Shown here one piece after another: positions 21,970 through 33,485 of a DNA stretch of 64,000 nucleotides. Position numbers and translations under genes: made by a program. Origin of the DNA: Stomorhina lunata (lineage: Eukaryota; Arthropoda; Insecta; Diptera; Rhiniidae); the NCBI GenBank assembly GCA_933228675.1, contig OW121744.1:25733642-25797641 (forward strand), given 5' to 3'. How positions within the stretch are numbered: position 1 is the stretch's first letter; every line of letters starts with the position of its first letter. The notes under the pieces were generated by a model. The model was not told the origin of the DNA, made no database searches, and worked only from the letters and a program-made list of their open reading frames with translations.

Positions 21970-23240
21970 TTATACCCACCATCAAAAAGAATGGGGGTAT
22001 ATTGAGATTGTCATTCCGTTTGTAATTTCCTTAATATATTGGCTCGCCAACCAAAAGGCCTATATGAAATTCTAAGACGATTGAGCGATATCCGTCTGTC
22101 TGTTGAAAGCACTATAACACCTAAACGAAAAGATCTAGGTTACTGAAACTTGACAAAGATATTCTTTCTGAAAAATTTTGGTATTAAAATTGGGCAAAAT
22201 CAGTACACCTTTGACCATAGCTCCCATATAACCTCGCCTATGCTAATCGCTTATTTGCTAATAAATGAAAAATTATATAAAGATATGATAATTAAATTTA
22301 GTACATAGAAGTTTTACTTTATCGTTATGCTGCTTATAAAATTTCATCGAAATCGGTTTACATTTAATCACAGCTACCATACAAAACACTTACGAAAACA
22401 GCCTTTAATTGCACCTAAAATATACTTAAATCCGAATAAATGATAAACTATACTAGCTATGGTCACTAAATTTCGTACGAGGATGTCTTATGTCAATGCT
22501 AGTCAGTGTGAAAAATTTTATCACAATCGGTCACCATTTGACCATAACTGCCATATAAAAACTTACGGAAACACAAAAATACAAAAAAGATATGTCCGTC
22601 TGTCCGTCAAATGAAAGAGCGATAGCGCCTTAACGAAAAGTGCTACAGAAACAAAATTTTACAAACGTATTTTCGTTATCTTGAAAAAGTTGTGTATTGA
22701 AAATGGACGAAATCGGTTAGCATTTAGTTAGAGCTCCCATATAACCTCGCCCCGGGAAACACATTAATGCTGATAAATTGAATACAATTGTAATAGCTAT
22801 GACGACTTAATTTAGACTAGAAAAGCTTTATGCAACTATTGGTCAGTACATCAAGTTTTATAGGAATCGGCCCATATTTGACTATAGCTTTCATATAAAA
22901 AACTCTCCCGGAAACCACTAAAATGCTACAAATTTCATTTAGTCAATTATTATTAACTAACCCCCTAATTCATAATTAAAAAATAAAGCTATATCAAGCT
23001 TATAATTAAAATTTTCCACACAAATTTCAAATTATAAGAATTTAATAATTTTAAGATTTGTTTATGAATTAGGGGGTAATATTATACCAACAATACCAAC
23101 TAGGTAATATTTTTTTCGAATTTGGTTCCCATTTTAAATTAGCCGCACCCTCATCGATATGTGAGATATTTTTTTTATATTAAACACAATTTGATGGTGG
23201 GTATATAAGATTCGGCGCAGCCGAATAAAACACTTACTAA
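21970..23240 (+). repeat. dispersed repeat family 1, Helitron-like, near full length
   Basis: It starts TATACCCACCATCAAAAAG and contains recurring phrases such as ATCGGTCACCATTTGACCATA and AGCTCCCATATAACCTCG. It ends GGTGGGTATATAAG, a perfect hairpin TTCGGCGCAGCCGAA (23211-23225), then CACTTACTAA. A hairpin 11 bases before a CTAA end followed by T is the textbook Helitron 3' terminus. There is no coding capacity. A small MITE is inserted at 22961-23076. Confidence 0.6.
22961..23076. mobile_element. 116-bp MITE, TAA duplications
   Basis: Perfect 15-bp inverted ends CCCCCTAATTCATAA (22961-22975) and TTATGAATTAGGGGG (23062-23076) are flanked by TAA on both sides, as for PIF/Harbinger-type insertion. 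A diverged relative without intact ends is visible near 47130-47250. Confidence 0.75.
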
Positions 23241-23799
23241 TTTTTATTTTTTTTTTATTTTCAATAATGTTGTTGTTCATAAAATGCGATAACTTGTACA
23301 ATATAGTACTACTACTTCATTGTTATTCAACATTTTGTTGAAGTTGCCAGATTATTAAAGGTTGAGAAGAAGTGATAAATTTACATTTAAGTGGAAACGC
23401 TTTAATTCTTTGCATCGACTTTTAGTTCACCGTTAAAAGTGATGATTATATATGTTTAGGTACCAAGTAAAAGTAATTGGGCCCTGCTAGATCAAAATTA
23501 TCATTTTTTGAATTTTTTAAATTTTTAAGATATGGATGTTTGGAAAGGCTTGTTTATTAAATTATATGTATATCGATACAATTTTTAAGTACGGTTCTTC
23601 TTTAGCCTCAAAATATTTATCAAGTTTGATGGCAGCAAAATTGCTTTCTAATGAGCCAGATTTGGTAAATATGGTAGATGCGGTAAAAATTCAAAGCCGA
23701 ATTTACCCAATTTTCGTATCGTTTTTATTGATTTTTTACGCGGTACATATTTTCTTCTTTAATGTGGACCATTTATCTGTGACTTTGTTATGCAATAGT

Positions 23800-24145
23800 C
23801 GCTTTCATTTTTGGAGCTTTTGTTACTGTAAACGAAACGTGGATCCACTACCACACACCTGACACTAAACAATAAATGGTTTTCAAGGAGAGAATTGGTG
23901 TCAAACAAAGCAAAAGATATAGGGACCATTTTTCGGATGTATAATCCAAAGAAAATGTTGTATACCATCTGGACAATGCAAGGCTGCAGTATTTAGTTCA
24001 AATTTTTACGAAATGGGCTGCGTATTGTCTTCTGATCTGTCCTATTCTCATGAATTAATCCGAAATGACGATTTCTTGTTCCCAAACTTGAAGAAATGGA
24101 AGAAATTTTACTCCAACAATGAAATTTTTAAGAAGGGCTAAAAAC
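23800..24145 (+). pseudogene. mariner transposase relic with internal deletion
   Basis: The plus strand reads GAFVTVNETWIHYHTPDTKQ near 23815-23875 (family block FVTVDETWIHHYTPETK, first catalytic Asp changed to Asn) and, after frameshifts and a large deletion, DFLFPNLKKWKKFYSNNE near 24066-24120 (family block DYFLFPNLKKWLGGKRF..NE). The deletion removes the central catalytic region. Upstream sequence to about 23700 may belong to the same copy. Confidence 0.7.
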
Positions 24146-24167
24146 ATAAAAAGTTTGGAAATACATA

Positions 24168-24322
24168 TGTGTGTGACAGCGCATAGAAAAAGGGACCTAA
24201 GGGTAAAAACGGTATTGTTCAGGAGAGCAATTTTAAAGATTTAAATATTAGTTTTTTTGCTTTATTTTTTTAACCCTTTTTTACCCTTAGACCCCTTTCT
24301 CTATGGCGCTGTCACATACACT
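24168..24322. mobile_element. MITE with GTGACAGCGC inverted ends
   Basis: Left arm TGTGTGTGACAGCGCATAGA, then AAGGGACCTAAGGGTAAAAA; the right arm is its imperfect inverse, ending GGCGCTGTCACATACA. The whole unit is about 155 bp and folds on itself. The target duplication is not clear. Confidence 0.65.
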
Positions 24323-24866
24323 AATTTTAAAATTTTTTTAATATTATATAGATACTGCTTTTTGATAGACCCTTTATGTAAAAACTTTCAAGCTATTTTA
24401 TATCGATAAACTTAAAAAGGTTTTTTAATTTTTGGAATTATTAGATAATTTGGATATTACACTCTGTTACACAAAAAAAAGCATAGGGAAACGACCTAAC
24501 TTGGGTTGTAGACTTTATTGAGTACATAATAAATCGTGGAAAAATTTTCAGAAATACAATCAAGTTTAAGAGTTATACACAAAAAAACAGATTTCATCAA
24601 CTTATCAACCCGTAGCTCAGCCAGTTTGCATCCGATTTTATTTTTTTAACAGCAAATAAAAGAAACTAAATTAAAAAAAAAAATCTCCATTTTTTTATTG
24701 AGTAACATTTTAGTGCTTATTCTTATATCAAATCTCATAAAAGTTTATTTCAATATAACAAGAGAATTTAGTTCCTAATTAAACATGGAGTTAATTTTTT
24801 AAATCTGACGAAAAATTGAAAAGTAATTAAGCTTTACATAAACAAACTAGGCCATATGCTACATTA

Positions 24867-25333
24867 GAGTGGTTCGAAAAAATAAATTGAGTCAGTCACC
24901 CCCTAGGATTAAAGATAATGTAAAAATAATTAAAAAAAATTGTTTTTTTATTTTTTTACCACGCCTACAAATACCGCCCTTTTTGTATTTTGTTAATTGT
25001 GTCGCCATCTTTAGTCCGATGATAACACTTTATATATTAGTGTTCACGGCTGTATAAGGGCTACATTTCTCACTTTAACAGTTTTTTACTACCACTTCAA
25101 TTTCTAGTCATAATTTTTTAAAATTCGATTCGTACCCACCCTAATCGAATCGAGTACAAATCTAGATTTTTTTAAATTATGACTATAAATTGACGTGGTA
25201 TCAAAAACTATCACTAAAAGGGCGGTATTTGTAGGCGTGGTCAAAAAATAAAAAAAAAATTTTTAGAATTGTTTTAACATTATCTTTGATCCTAGAGACA
25301 CAACTTTTTTTTTGTATGGAAGGCGAACCGCTC
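24867..25333. mobile_element. 467-bp MITE with GAGTGGTTCG ends and TA duplication
   Basis: The left end GAGTGGTTCG and the right end CGAACCGCTC (one mismatch when reversed) are flanked by TA on both sides. The arms are inverted over about 200 bases, with CTAGGATTAAAGATAATG matching CATTATCTTTGATCCTAG and a shared TACAAATACCGCCCTTTT block. The open frame inside is incidental. Confidence 0.75.
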
Positions 25334-25335
25334 TA

Positions 25336-26947
25336 TACTACATACTATAATCATCCGCATGTAAACATTTTAACTTTGGAAAAAGTTAAATAACTTTTGT
25401 AAAAGTAATCCGTACTAAAGTACTACGACCTACCCGAAACAGTATTTTTGCTGATATCTCAAAATTTTGCACGTGTTTCGAAATCTTTGAAAATAGTTTT
25501 TGTATTTACTCACCTAGGCCTATAACCCCCACTAGGTCGCTTTCCAAGTTTTTACAAAAGTTGCTCATTTGTACACCGTGTAATCTTTTGACTGCCTTAT
25601 CTATATTTTTTTTAGTGCAAAATGGTATAATTCAAAAATCTGGCAACTCTACATGTACTCAATAGAGAAATAAAACTCACCAAAGCTTTTTGATAAAAAA
25701 GCTTTTATATACTCAATTTTATTGTGTACTAAATAACGGTCAATTATTTAGATATGGTAATACTGACAAACACTTCTAAAAGCTTTTAGATTAATTAAAC
25801 ATGATTATAAATCTTTATATTTTCTGTTAAAATAAATTTTAACATAATTCCACAGCTTTAACGGAAATAATTATGGTCTTGACAAAATGTTTTTATGTGA
25901 ATGAGGCAAGTTAAAAAGATTTCGAACTAATTTGAAGACTTAGTACAGGTCCAAGAGATGATCCGTTGTTATGTATCTTCAGTAGTAAGATTTTGATAAT
26001 TTTTCTTAACCTAATTAAAAATTATCATCGACTTCAACCAAGTCATAAAATCATAATGTTTCAATTTATTTTCAACTTCTCATAAAATTTCCTCACTTCG
26101 AATATTTTGTAAATCTTTGAAATTAGGCTGAAAAACTATTACAAATAGACGACTTCAAGCTACAAATTTACAATTATTAAGACAATTTATCTATTTAAGC
26201 TCGCATTGATTCAAATGCGTATAAGCATACATACATACATAAGTATTTGTACCACTCCAAAGTAAGTCCGTCCCGTCTGTCTCTTGAATTATATTCATCT
26301 TGTCTATATACATACAAATATTACGTTTAATTTACCATCAACTAAACGTTAATGTAAAATTAACCTGGTTTTACATTCAAATACACACAAGATCGTATCG
26401 TTACAAAGATACATTTATGTCATAAATATTAAGTGTTTGATGATTATTGGTGTCTGTCGGTATGTAATTTGTACGAATGTAACGCCACTTAAGTCATTTT
26501 AAATAAATAATTTCGTTTTTTTCTCACTAATTTGGCTCTAATCAACTTTCGAACCAGATTTTGCCAAAATTGTTAAGTTTTTTGGAATAAACACAAAAAA
26601 AAAAACTAAGAAATTTTCTATTACACATTTGTAGTTCAGAGAGGCATATATCAACGCAGCTGCTGCACGCAGTCTAAATCCAAATAGGCTTATTTCAAAA
26701 TCTCTAATAAGTCAATTTTGTAATAGGGGGTAGTTTACAATATTGCCAACACTTGGCCTAAATAAAGAGTGTCTGGGATGTGTTGATACAAAAAGAAAAG
26801 GTTATATTTTTTGTGTCGAGACACTTCCAGATAGAAATGTTCAGGTAGACCGTGGCCCTCCTGTACCTAAAGGATTTTTTTGAAGCAACATTTGTCAGTC
26901 ACACTTTATAAACATTGTAGTCTAAGCCTTGATCTATTTTATATTCT
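25336..26947. other. no gene recognised
   Basis: AT-rich sequence with a short CATA microsatellite near 26225. No gene or known repeat seen. Confidence 0.5.
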
Positions 26948-28203
26948 ATGTCTTCTACTATTGTCTATGTCTGTCTATGTCTGTCTATGTCTGTCTATGT
27001 CTATGTCTGTCTATGTCTGTCTATGTCTGTCTATGTCTGTCTATGTCTGTCTATGTCTGTCTATGTCTGTCTATGTCTGTCTATGTCTGTCTATGTCTGT
27101 CTATGTCTGTCTATGTCTGTCTATGTCTGTCTATGTCTGTCTATGTCTGTCTATGTCTGTCTATGTCTGTCTATGTCTGTCTATGTCTGTCTATGTCTGT
27201 CTATGTCTGTCTATGTCTGTCTATGTCTGTCTATGTCTGTCTATGTCTGTCTATGTCTGTCTATGTCTGTCTATGTCTGTCTATGTCTGTCTATGTCTGT
27301 CTATGTCTATGTCTGTCTATGTCTATGTCTGTCTATGTCTGTCTATGTCTGTCTATGTCTGTCTATGTCTGTCTATGTCTGTCTATGTCTGTCTATGTCT
27401 GTCTATGTCTGTCTATGTCTGTCTATGTCTGTCTATGTCTGTCTATGTCTGTCTATGTCTGTCTATGTCTGTCTATGTCTGTCTATGTCTGTCTATGTCT
27501 GTCTATGTCTGTCTATGTCTGTCTATGTCTGTCTATTTCTGTCTATGTCTGTCTATGTCTGTCTATGTCTGTCTATGTCTGTCTATGTCTGTCTATGTCT
27601 GTCTATGTCTGTCTATGTCTGTCTATGTCTGTCTATGTCTGTCTATGTCTGTCTATGTCTGTCTATGTCTGTCTATGTCTGTCTATGTCTGTCTATGTCT
27701 GTCTATGTCTGTCTATGTCTGTCTATGTCTGTCTATGTCTGTCTATGTCTGTCTATGTCTGTCTATGTCTGTCTATGTCTGTCTATGTCTGTCTATGTCT
27801 GTCTATGTCTGTCTATGTCTGTCTATGTCTGTCTATGTCTGTCTATGTCTGTCTATGTCTGTCTATGTCTGTCTATGTCTGTCTATGTCTGTCTATGTCT
27901 GTCTATGTCTGTCTATGTCTGTCTATGTCTGTCTATGTCTGTCTATGTCTGTCTATGTCTGTCTATGTCTGTCTATGTCTGTCTATGTCTGTCTATGTCT
28001 GTCTATGTCTGTCTATGTCTGTCTATGTCTGTCTATGTCTGTCTATGTCTGTCTATGTCTGTCTATGTCTGTCTATGTCTGTCTATGTCTGTCTATATCT
28101 GTCTATGTCTGTCTATGTCTGTCTATGTCTGTCTATGTATGTCTATGTCTGTCTATGTATGTCTATGTCGGTCTATATCTATCAATGTCCTAGTCTATGT
28201 CTT
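26948..28203 (+). repeat. decanucleotide microsatellite (CTATGTCTGT)n
   Basis: About 1.25 kb of nearly perfect 10-bp repeats, roughly 120 copies, with occasional CTATGT slips near 27000 and 27300 and rare substitutions such as CTATTTCT near 27535. Because ten is not a multiple of three and no register creates a stop, all three plus frames stay open for over 420 codons; these are not genes. Confidence 0.97.
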
Positions 28204-28244
28204 TGAGGCCCTATGCTCCACTGGTCGTCAAGGATAACAGAAGA
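28204..28244 (+). mobile_element. LINE 3'-end scrap inside the microsatellite
   Basis: GAGGCCCTATGCTCCACTGG followed by GTCAAGGATAACA repeats the extreme 3' coding end (EALCSTG..G stop) of the LINE at 3477-4805. Degenerate GTCTATGTCTTA units continue on its far side to about 28320. Confidence 0.75.
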
Positions 28245-28319
28245 TGCCTTAGTCTACGTTTCAGTCTATGTCTTAGTCTATGTCTTGGTCTATGTCTTAG
28301 TCTATGTCTTTGTCTGTGA

Positions 28320-29284
28320 GTGTGGAAGAGTAAATTTGTATGTAGGGTATAAATATTTAAAGTATGATAGTAATTTCATCTTTTAATGAAAAAAATGTTT
28401 GCGTATAAATTTTACATGCTATCGTGTACATGCGGTTATAGCTACGCGGTAAATTTTAGTGTGTACTTATTGGAATACGCATTTAGCCACAATCTTGTTT
28501 GTTTACAAGTAAATAAGTTATATCTCCTCTATAGATTTCAATTTCTTACCACAAAAATCCAAAACAGCCAAATTGTTGCAATAAGAAATTTATTGTACAT
28601 TAGGGTGGGCCAATTTTGCGGTCTCACGCTGATTATTTTCTAATAGTAAAAGCAATCATATTTTACATCCTTCCGAATGATACATCAAAGCAACGTTATC
28701 TATTTAAAGATGATCGTTGATCTTTAAGAAAAAAGTTACCTACCCTTATGTACAACTTGTAAGTAACTAGGTTTTTTTATGGTTCAATCTGCACACATCT
28801 ACTCACACTATAACTAAACACTTTTGTGAATGATGTAATATTTTCCAAATGTCTCCTTTTCTATCTCTAGCTTGTATGTTAGCCGCAAGTTGTATACATA
28901 TATTTCTTCTTTTTATCAAACTAAAACTGCAAATATTTAATTTATGTTAAAAAAAAACCAGTACAACTTCCATAATTTTAGTTAAGAGTTAAGTAAAATT
29001 GTAATTAAATTTGAAGGAGTAAATATTTTAAATGTTTTTGGTTTGTAAATAAACTAGATTTGAAAAAAAGCTAAAAATATTTGTGAGTGCATTTTTTAAA
29101 AATTACGAAAATTATTTTTTGATTGCAAAAATATTTTTTTGTATTTCAATAGTTATTAGCATCAAAAAAATAAGACCATGTAATTTTTTTATATGTTCAT
29201 GGAAGTAAAATTTAGGAAATGAAAATATAATTTTATTACTAAATCAAAATTATGAGAAAAGTTTAATATTCAAAAGTTTTGAAA
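28320..29284. other. no gene recognised
   Basis: AT-rich; nothing recognised between the microsatellite and the AT satellite. Confidence 0.5.
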
Positions 29285-32200
29285 AATTGTTGATAAAAAT
29301 ATTTTTCTATAGAAAAATTTTTGATAAAAATATTTTTCTATAGAAAAATTTTTGATAAAAATATTTTTCTATAGAAAACTTTTTGATAAAAATATTTTTC
29401 TATAGAAAAATTTTTGATAAAAATATTTTTCTATAGAAAAATTTTTGATAAAAATATTTTTCTATAGAAAAATTTTTGATAAAAATATTTTTCTATAAAA
29501 AAGTTTTCGATAGAAATATTTTTCTATAGAAAAATTTTCGATAGAAATATTTTTCTATAGAAAAATTTTCAATAGAAATATTTTTCTATAGAAAAATTTT
29601 CGATAGAAATATTTTTCTATAGAAAAATTTTCGATAGAAATATTTTTCTATAGAAAAATTTTCGATAGAAATATTTTTCTATAGAAAAATTTTCGATAGA
29701 AATATTTTTCTATAGAAAAATTTTCGATAGAAATATTTTTGTATGGAAAAATTTTCGATAGAAATATTTTTCTATAGAAAAATTTTCGATTGAAATATTT
29801 TTCTATAGAAAAATTTTCGATAGAAATATTTTTCTATGGAAAAATTTTCGATAGAAATATTTTTCTATGGAAAAATTTTCGATAGAAATATTTTTCTATA
29901 GAAAATTTTTCGATAGAAATATTTTTCTATAGAAAAATTTTCGTTAGAAATATTTTTCTATAGAAAAATTTTCGATAGAAATATTTTTCTATAGAAAAAT
30001 TTTCGATAGAAATATTTTTTTTTAGAAAAATTTTCGATAGAAATATTTTTCGATAGAAAAATTTTCGATAGAAATATTTTTCGATAGAAATATTTTTCTA
30101 TAGAAAAATTTTCGATAGAAATATTTTTCTATAGAAAAATTTTCGATAGAAATATTTTTCTATGGAGAAATTTTCGATAGAAATATTTTTCTATGGAAAA
30201 ATTTTCGATAGAAATATTTTTCTATAGAAAAATTTTCGATAGAAATATTTTTCTATAGAAAAATTTTCGATAGAAATATTTTTCTATAGAAAAATTTTCA
30301 ATAGAAATATTTTTCTATAGAAAAATTTTCGATAGAAATATTTTTCTATAGAAAAATTTTCGATAGAAATAAAAAATTTTCGATAGAAATAAAAATTTTT
30401 CTATAGAAAAATTTTCGATAGAAATATTTTTCTATAGAAAAATTTTCGATAGAAATATTTTTCTATGGAAAAATTTTCGATAGAAATATTTTTCTATAGA
30501 AAAATTTTCGATAGAAATATTTTTCTATAGAAAAATTTTCGATAGAAATATTTTTCTATAGAAAAATTTTTGATAAAATTAGTTTTCTACAGAAAAATTT
30601 TTGATGAAAATATTTTTCTATAGAAAAATTTTTGATAAAATTAGTTTTCTATAGAAAAATTTTTGGTAAAATTAGTTTTCTATAGAAAAATTTTTGATAG
30701 AAATATTTTTCTATAGAAAAATTTTCGATAGAAATATTTTTCTATAGAAAAATTTTCAATAGAAATATTTTTCTATAGAAAAATTTTCGATAGAAATATT
30801 TTTCTATAGAAAAATTTTCGATAGAAATATTTTTCTATAGAAAAATTTTCGAAAGAAATATTTTTCTATAGAAAAATTTTCGATAGAAATATTTTCTATA
30901 GAAAAATTTTCGATAGAAATATTTTTCTATAGAAAAATTTTCGATAGAAATATTTTTCTATAGAAAAATTTTCGATAGAAATATTTTTCTATAGAAAAAT
31001 TTTCGATAGAAATATTTTTCTATAGAAAAATTTTCGATAGAAATATTTTTCTATAGAAAAATTTTCGATAGAAATATTTTTCTATAGAAAAATTTTCGAT
31101 AGCAATATTTTGCTATAGAAAAATTTTCGATAGAAATATTTTGCTATAGAAAAATTTTCGATAGAAATATTTTTCTATAGAAAAATTTTCGATAGAAAAT
31201 ATTTTTCTATAGAAAATATTTCTATCGAAAATTTTTCTATAGAAAAATTTTCGATAGAAATATTTTTCTATAGAAAAATTTTCGATAGAAATATTTTTCT
31301 ATAGAAAAATTTTCGATAGAAATATTTTTCTATAGAAAAATTTTCGATAGAAATATTTTTCTATAGAAAAATTTTCGATAGAAATATTTTTCTATAGAAA
31401 ACTTTTCGATAGAAATATTTTTCTATAGAAAACTTTTCGATAGAAATATTTTTCTATAGAAAAATTTTCGATAGAAATATTTTTCTATAGAAAAATTTTC
31501 GATAGAAATATTTTTCTATAGAAAAATTTTCGATAGAAATATTTTTCTATAGAAAAATTTTCGATAGAAATATTTTTCTATAGAAAAATTTTCGATAGAA
31601 ATATTTTTCTATAGAAAAATTTTCGATAGAAATATTTTTCTATAGAAAAATTTTCGATAGAAATATTTTTCTATAGAAAAATTTTCGATAGAAATATTTT
31701 TCTATAGAAAAATTTTCGATAGAAATATTTTTCTATAGAAAAATTTTCGATAGAAATATTTTTCTATAGAAAAATTTTCGATAGAAATATTTGTCTGTAG
31801 AAAAATTTTCGATAGAAATATTTTTCTATAGAAAAATTTTCGATAGAAATATTTTTCTATAGAAAAATTTTCGATAGAAATATTTTTCTATAGAAAAATT
31901 TTCGATAGAAATATTTTTCTATAGAAAAATTTTCGATAGAAATATTTTTCTATAGAAAAATTTTCGATAGAAATATTTTTCTATAGAAAAATTTTCGATA
32001 GAAATATTTTTCTATAGAAAAATTTTCGATAGAAATATTTTTCTATAGAAAAATTTTCGATAGAAATATTTTTCTATAGAAAAATTTTCGATAGAAATAT
32101 TTTTCTATAGAAAAATTTTCGATAGAAATATTTTTCTATAGAAAAATTTTCGATAGAAATATTTTTCTATAGAAAAATTTTCGATAGAAATATTTTTCTA

Positions 32201-32325
32201 TAGAAAAATTTTCGATAGAAATATTTTTCTATAGAAAAATTTTCGATAGAAATATTTTTCTACAGAAAAATTTTTGAGAAAAATATTTTTCTATAGAAAA
32301 ATTTTTCTAAGATAAAAATATTTCT
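29285..32325. repeat. 31-bp AT satellite, about 97 copies
   Basis: Tandem 31-bp units, each containing the perfect 18-bp palindrome ATTTTTCTATAGAAAAAT and a TTTTCGATAGAAA block. The outer units (29285-29510 and some at 30560-30700 and 32270) have TTTTTGATAAAAA in place of TTTTCGATAGAAA. One unit is inverted at about 31208-31240 and one is deleted at 30365-30400. The homogeneity of 31240-32270 points to recent unequal exchange. Confidence 0.95.
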
Positions 32326-32329
32326 AAGT

Positions 32330-33485
32330 TCCATCTATGATCTCTTTACACATTTAACTTCAAATACAAATCCTTTTTATTTAAAACTTTAACATACTGA
32401 CCGACAGATCCAACGACATATTGATTTATATATATTTTTTCTTATGTTATTGAAAAATCTCTTCTTTCTAGTTTAAAACAACCAAATAACCATCAAATAA
32501 AACCTGACAAATCAAATAAATTGATTTAATTTTATTTAATAGAAAGTACTTGTAATACCTGTAATATAAAAAAAGTCTGTGTATTAGTAAAACAATACTA
32601 ATGTCACTCTAATGTTTAAAAAAAAGTTTCCCAAGAAATTGTAATACGGCCACTTTTTGTAGCAGCAAAGACTCAATCTAATATGACGAATCACAATCAA
32701 TTGAAATTCAATGCAATTGTTTAAAGTAAAACCTCGATTTGCGGGACTTAATCAAAGTGATCAAAAGATTCATTTGATTCTTATTACACAGAAATAAGAG
32801 ATGTTACTAATTCCGTTAGTTCTCAAATGTATTAGTATTTATCTTTTCAACCATAAGATAACAGCCAGCCTTAACTTCAACTCAATTTGTTTCATTCTTC
32901 AAACTTTTTTCACGAACAAATGACCACGTAAACCGAGGCCTCTGTGTATTTCTAACAGTAGCAGCAAAATTATAAAAAGTAGTTACTTTAATAATATGAA
33001 ATTCAAATTTTTGTATTTTAATAAAAAATTCAATACACTTTTTCTGACCAACAATAACAACAGCAACAACAAAGTCCGGTAATATTGAACTTAGTGACAG
33101 TATGATCGACTGATTTATAAAGCGGCTGCGACACAATGACTAATATTTTTAGTATTTAGTCTTTAAAATATGTAATTTTTAAAAGGCATTTGGTAAAGTG
33201 TTGAAATAGATATGCATAAGTACATATGAATAACTAAATTTTGATATGTTAAATGTGTGCCTTTTGCGAATAGGTTGGAAATTTTGATAGAAAGTGAAAT
33301 GGTTTCGTTAGAGTGCAAGTGTAAGACTGAAAGTGAAATGCTTTTACTTACAAAAATATTATTTGTTTTCCAAAAGGTTGTAAGGCCTTTGGGTGAAAAT
33401 TGAATATATTTAGTTGTGTTGCATCATATAGCAGAAGTATGGCTATTTGTCGAAATGCTTGATCGATTGTTTAAAATTTCTTAGG
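32330..33485. other. spacer between AT satellites, no gene
   Basis: AT-rich unique sequence without a recognisable gene. Confidence 0.5.

Noticed and set aside
23536..23862. A 108-codon frame with a membrane-like segment
   Set aside because: Its end overlaps the mariner relic in the wrong frame and the composition is AT-driven.
26880..28237. Three overlapping plus-strand frames of more than 420 codons with Cys/Ser/Val/Met repeats
   Set aside because: They are the three registers of a 10-bp microsatellite that lacks stop codons; the composition is purely repeat-driven.
29285..32325. CRISPR-like array of 31-bp repeats
   Set aside because: The repeats are contiguous with no unique spacers and lie in a eukaryotic genome; it is a satellite.
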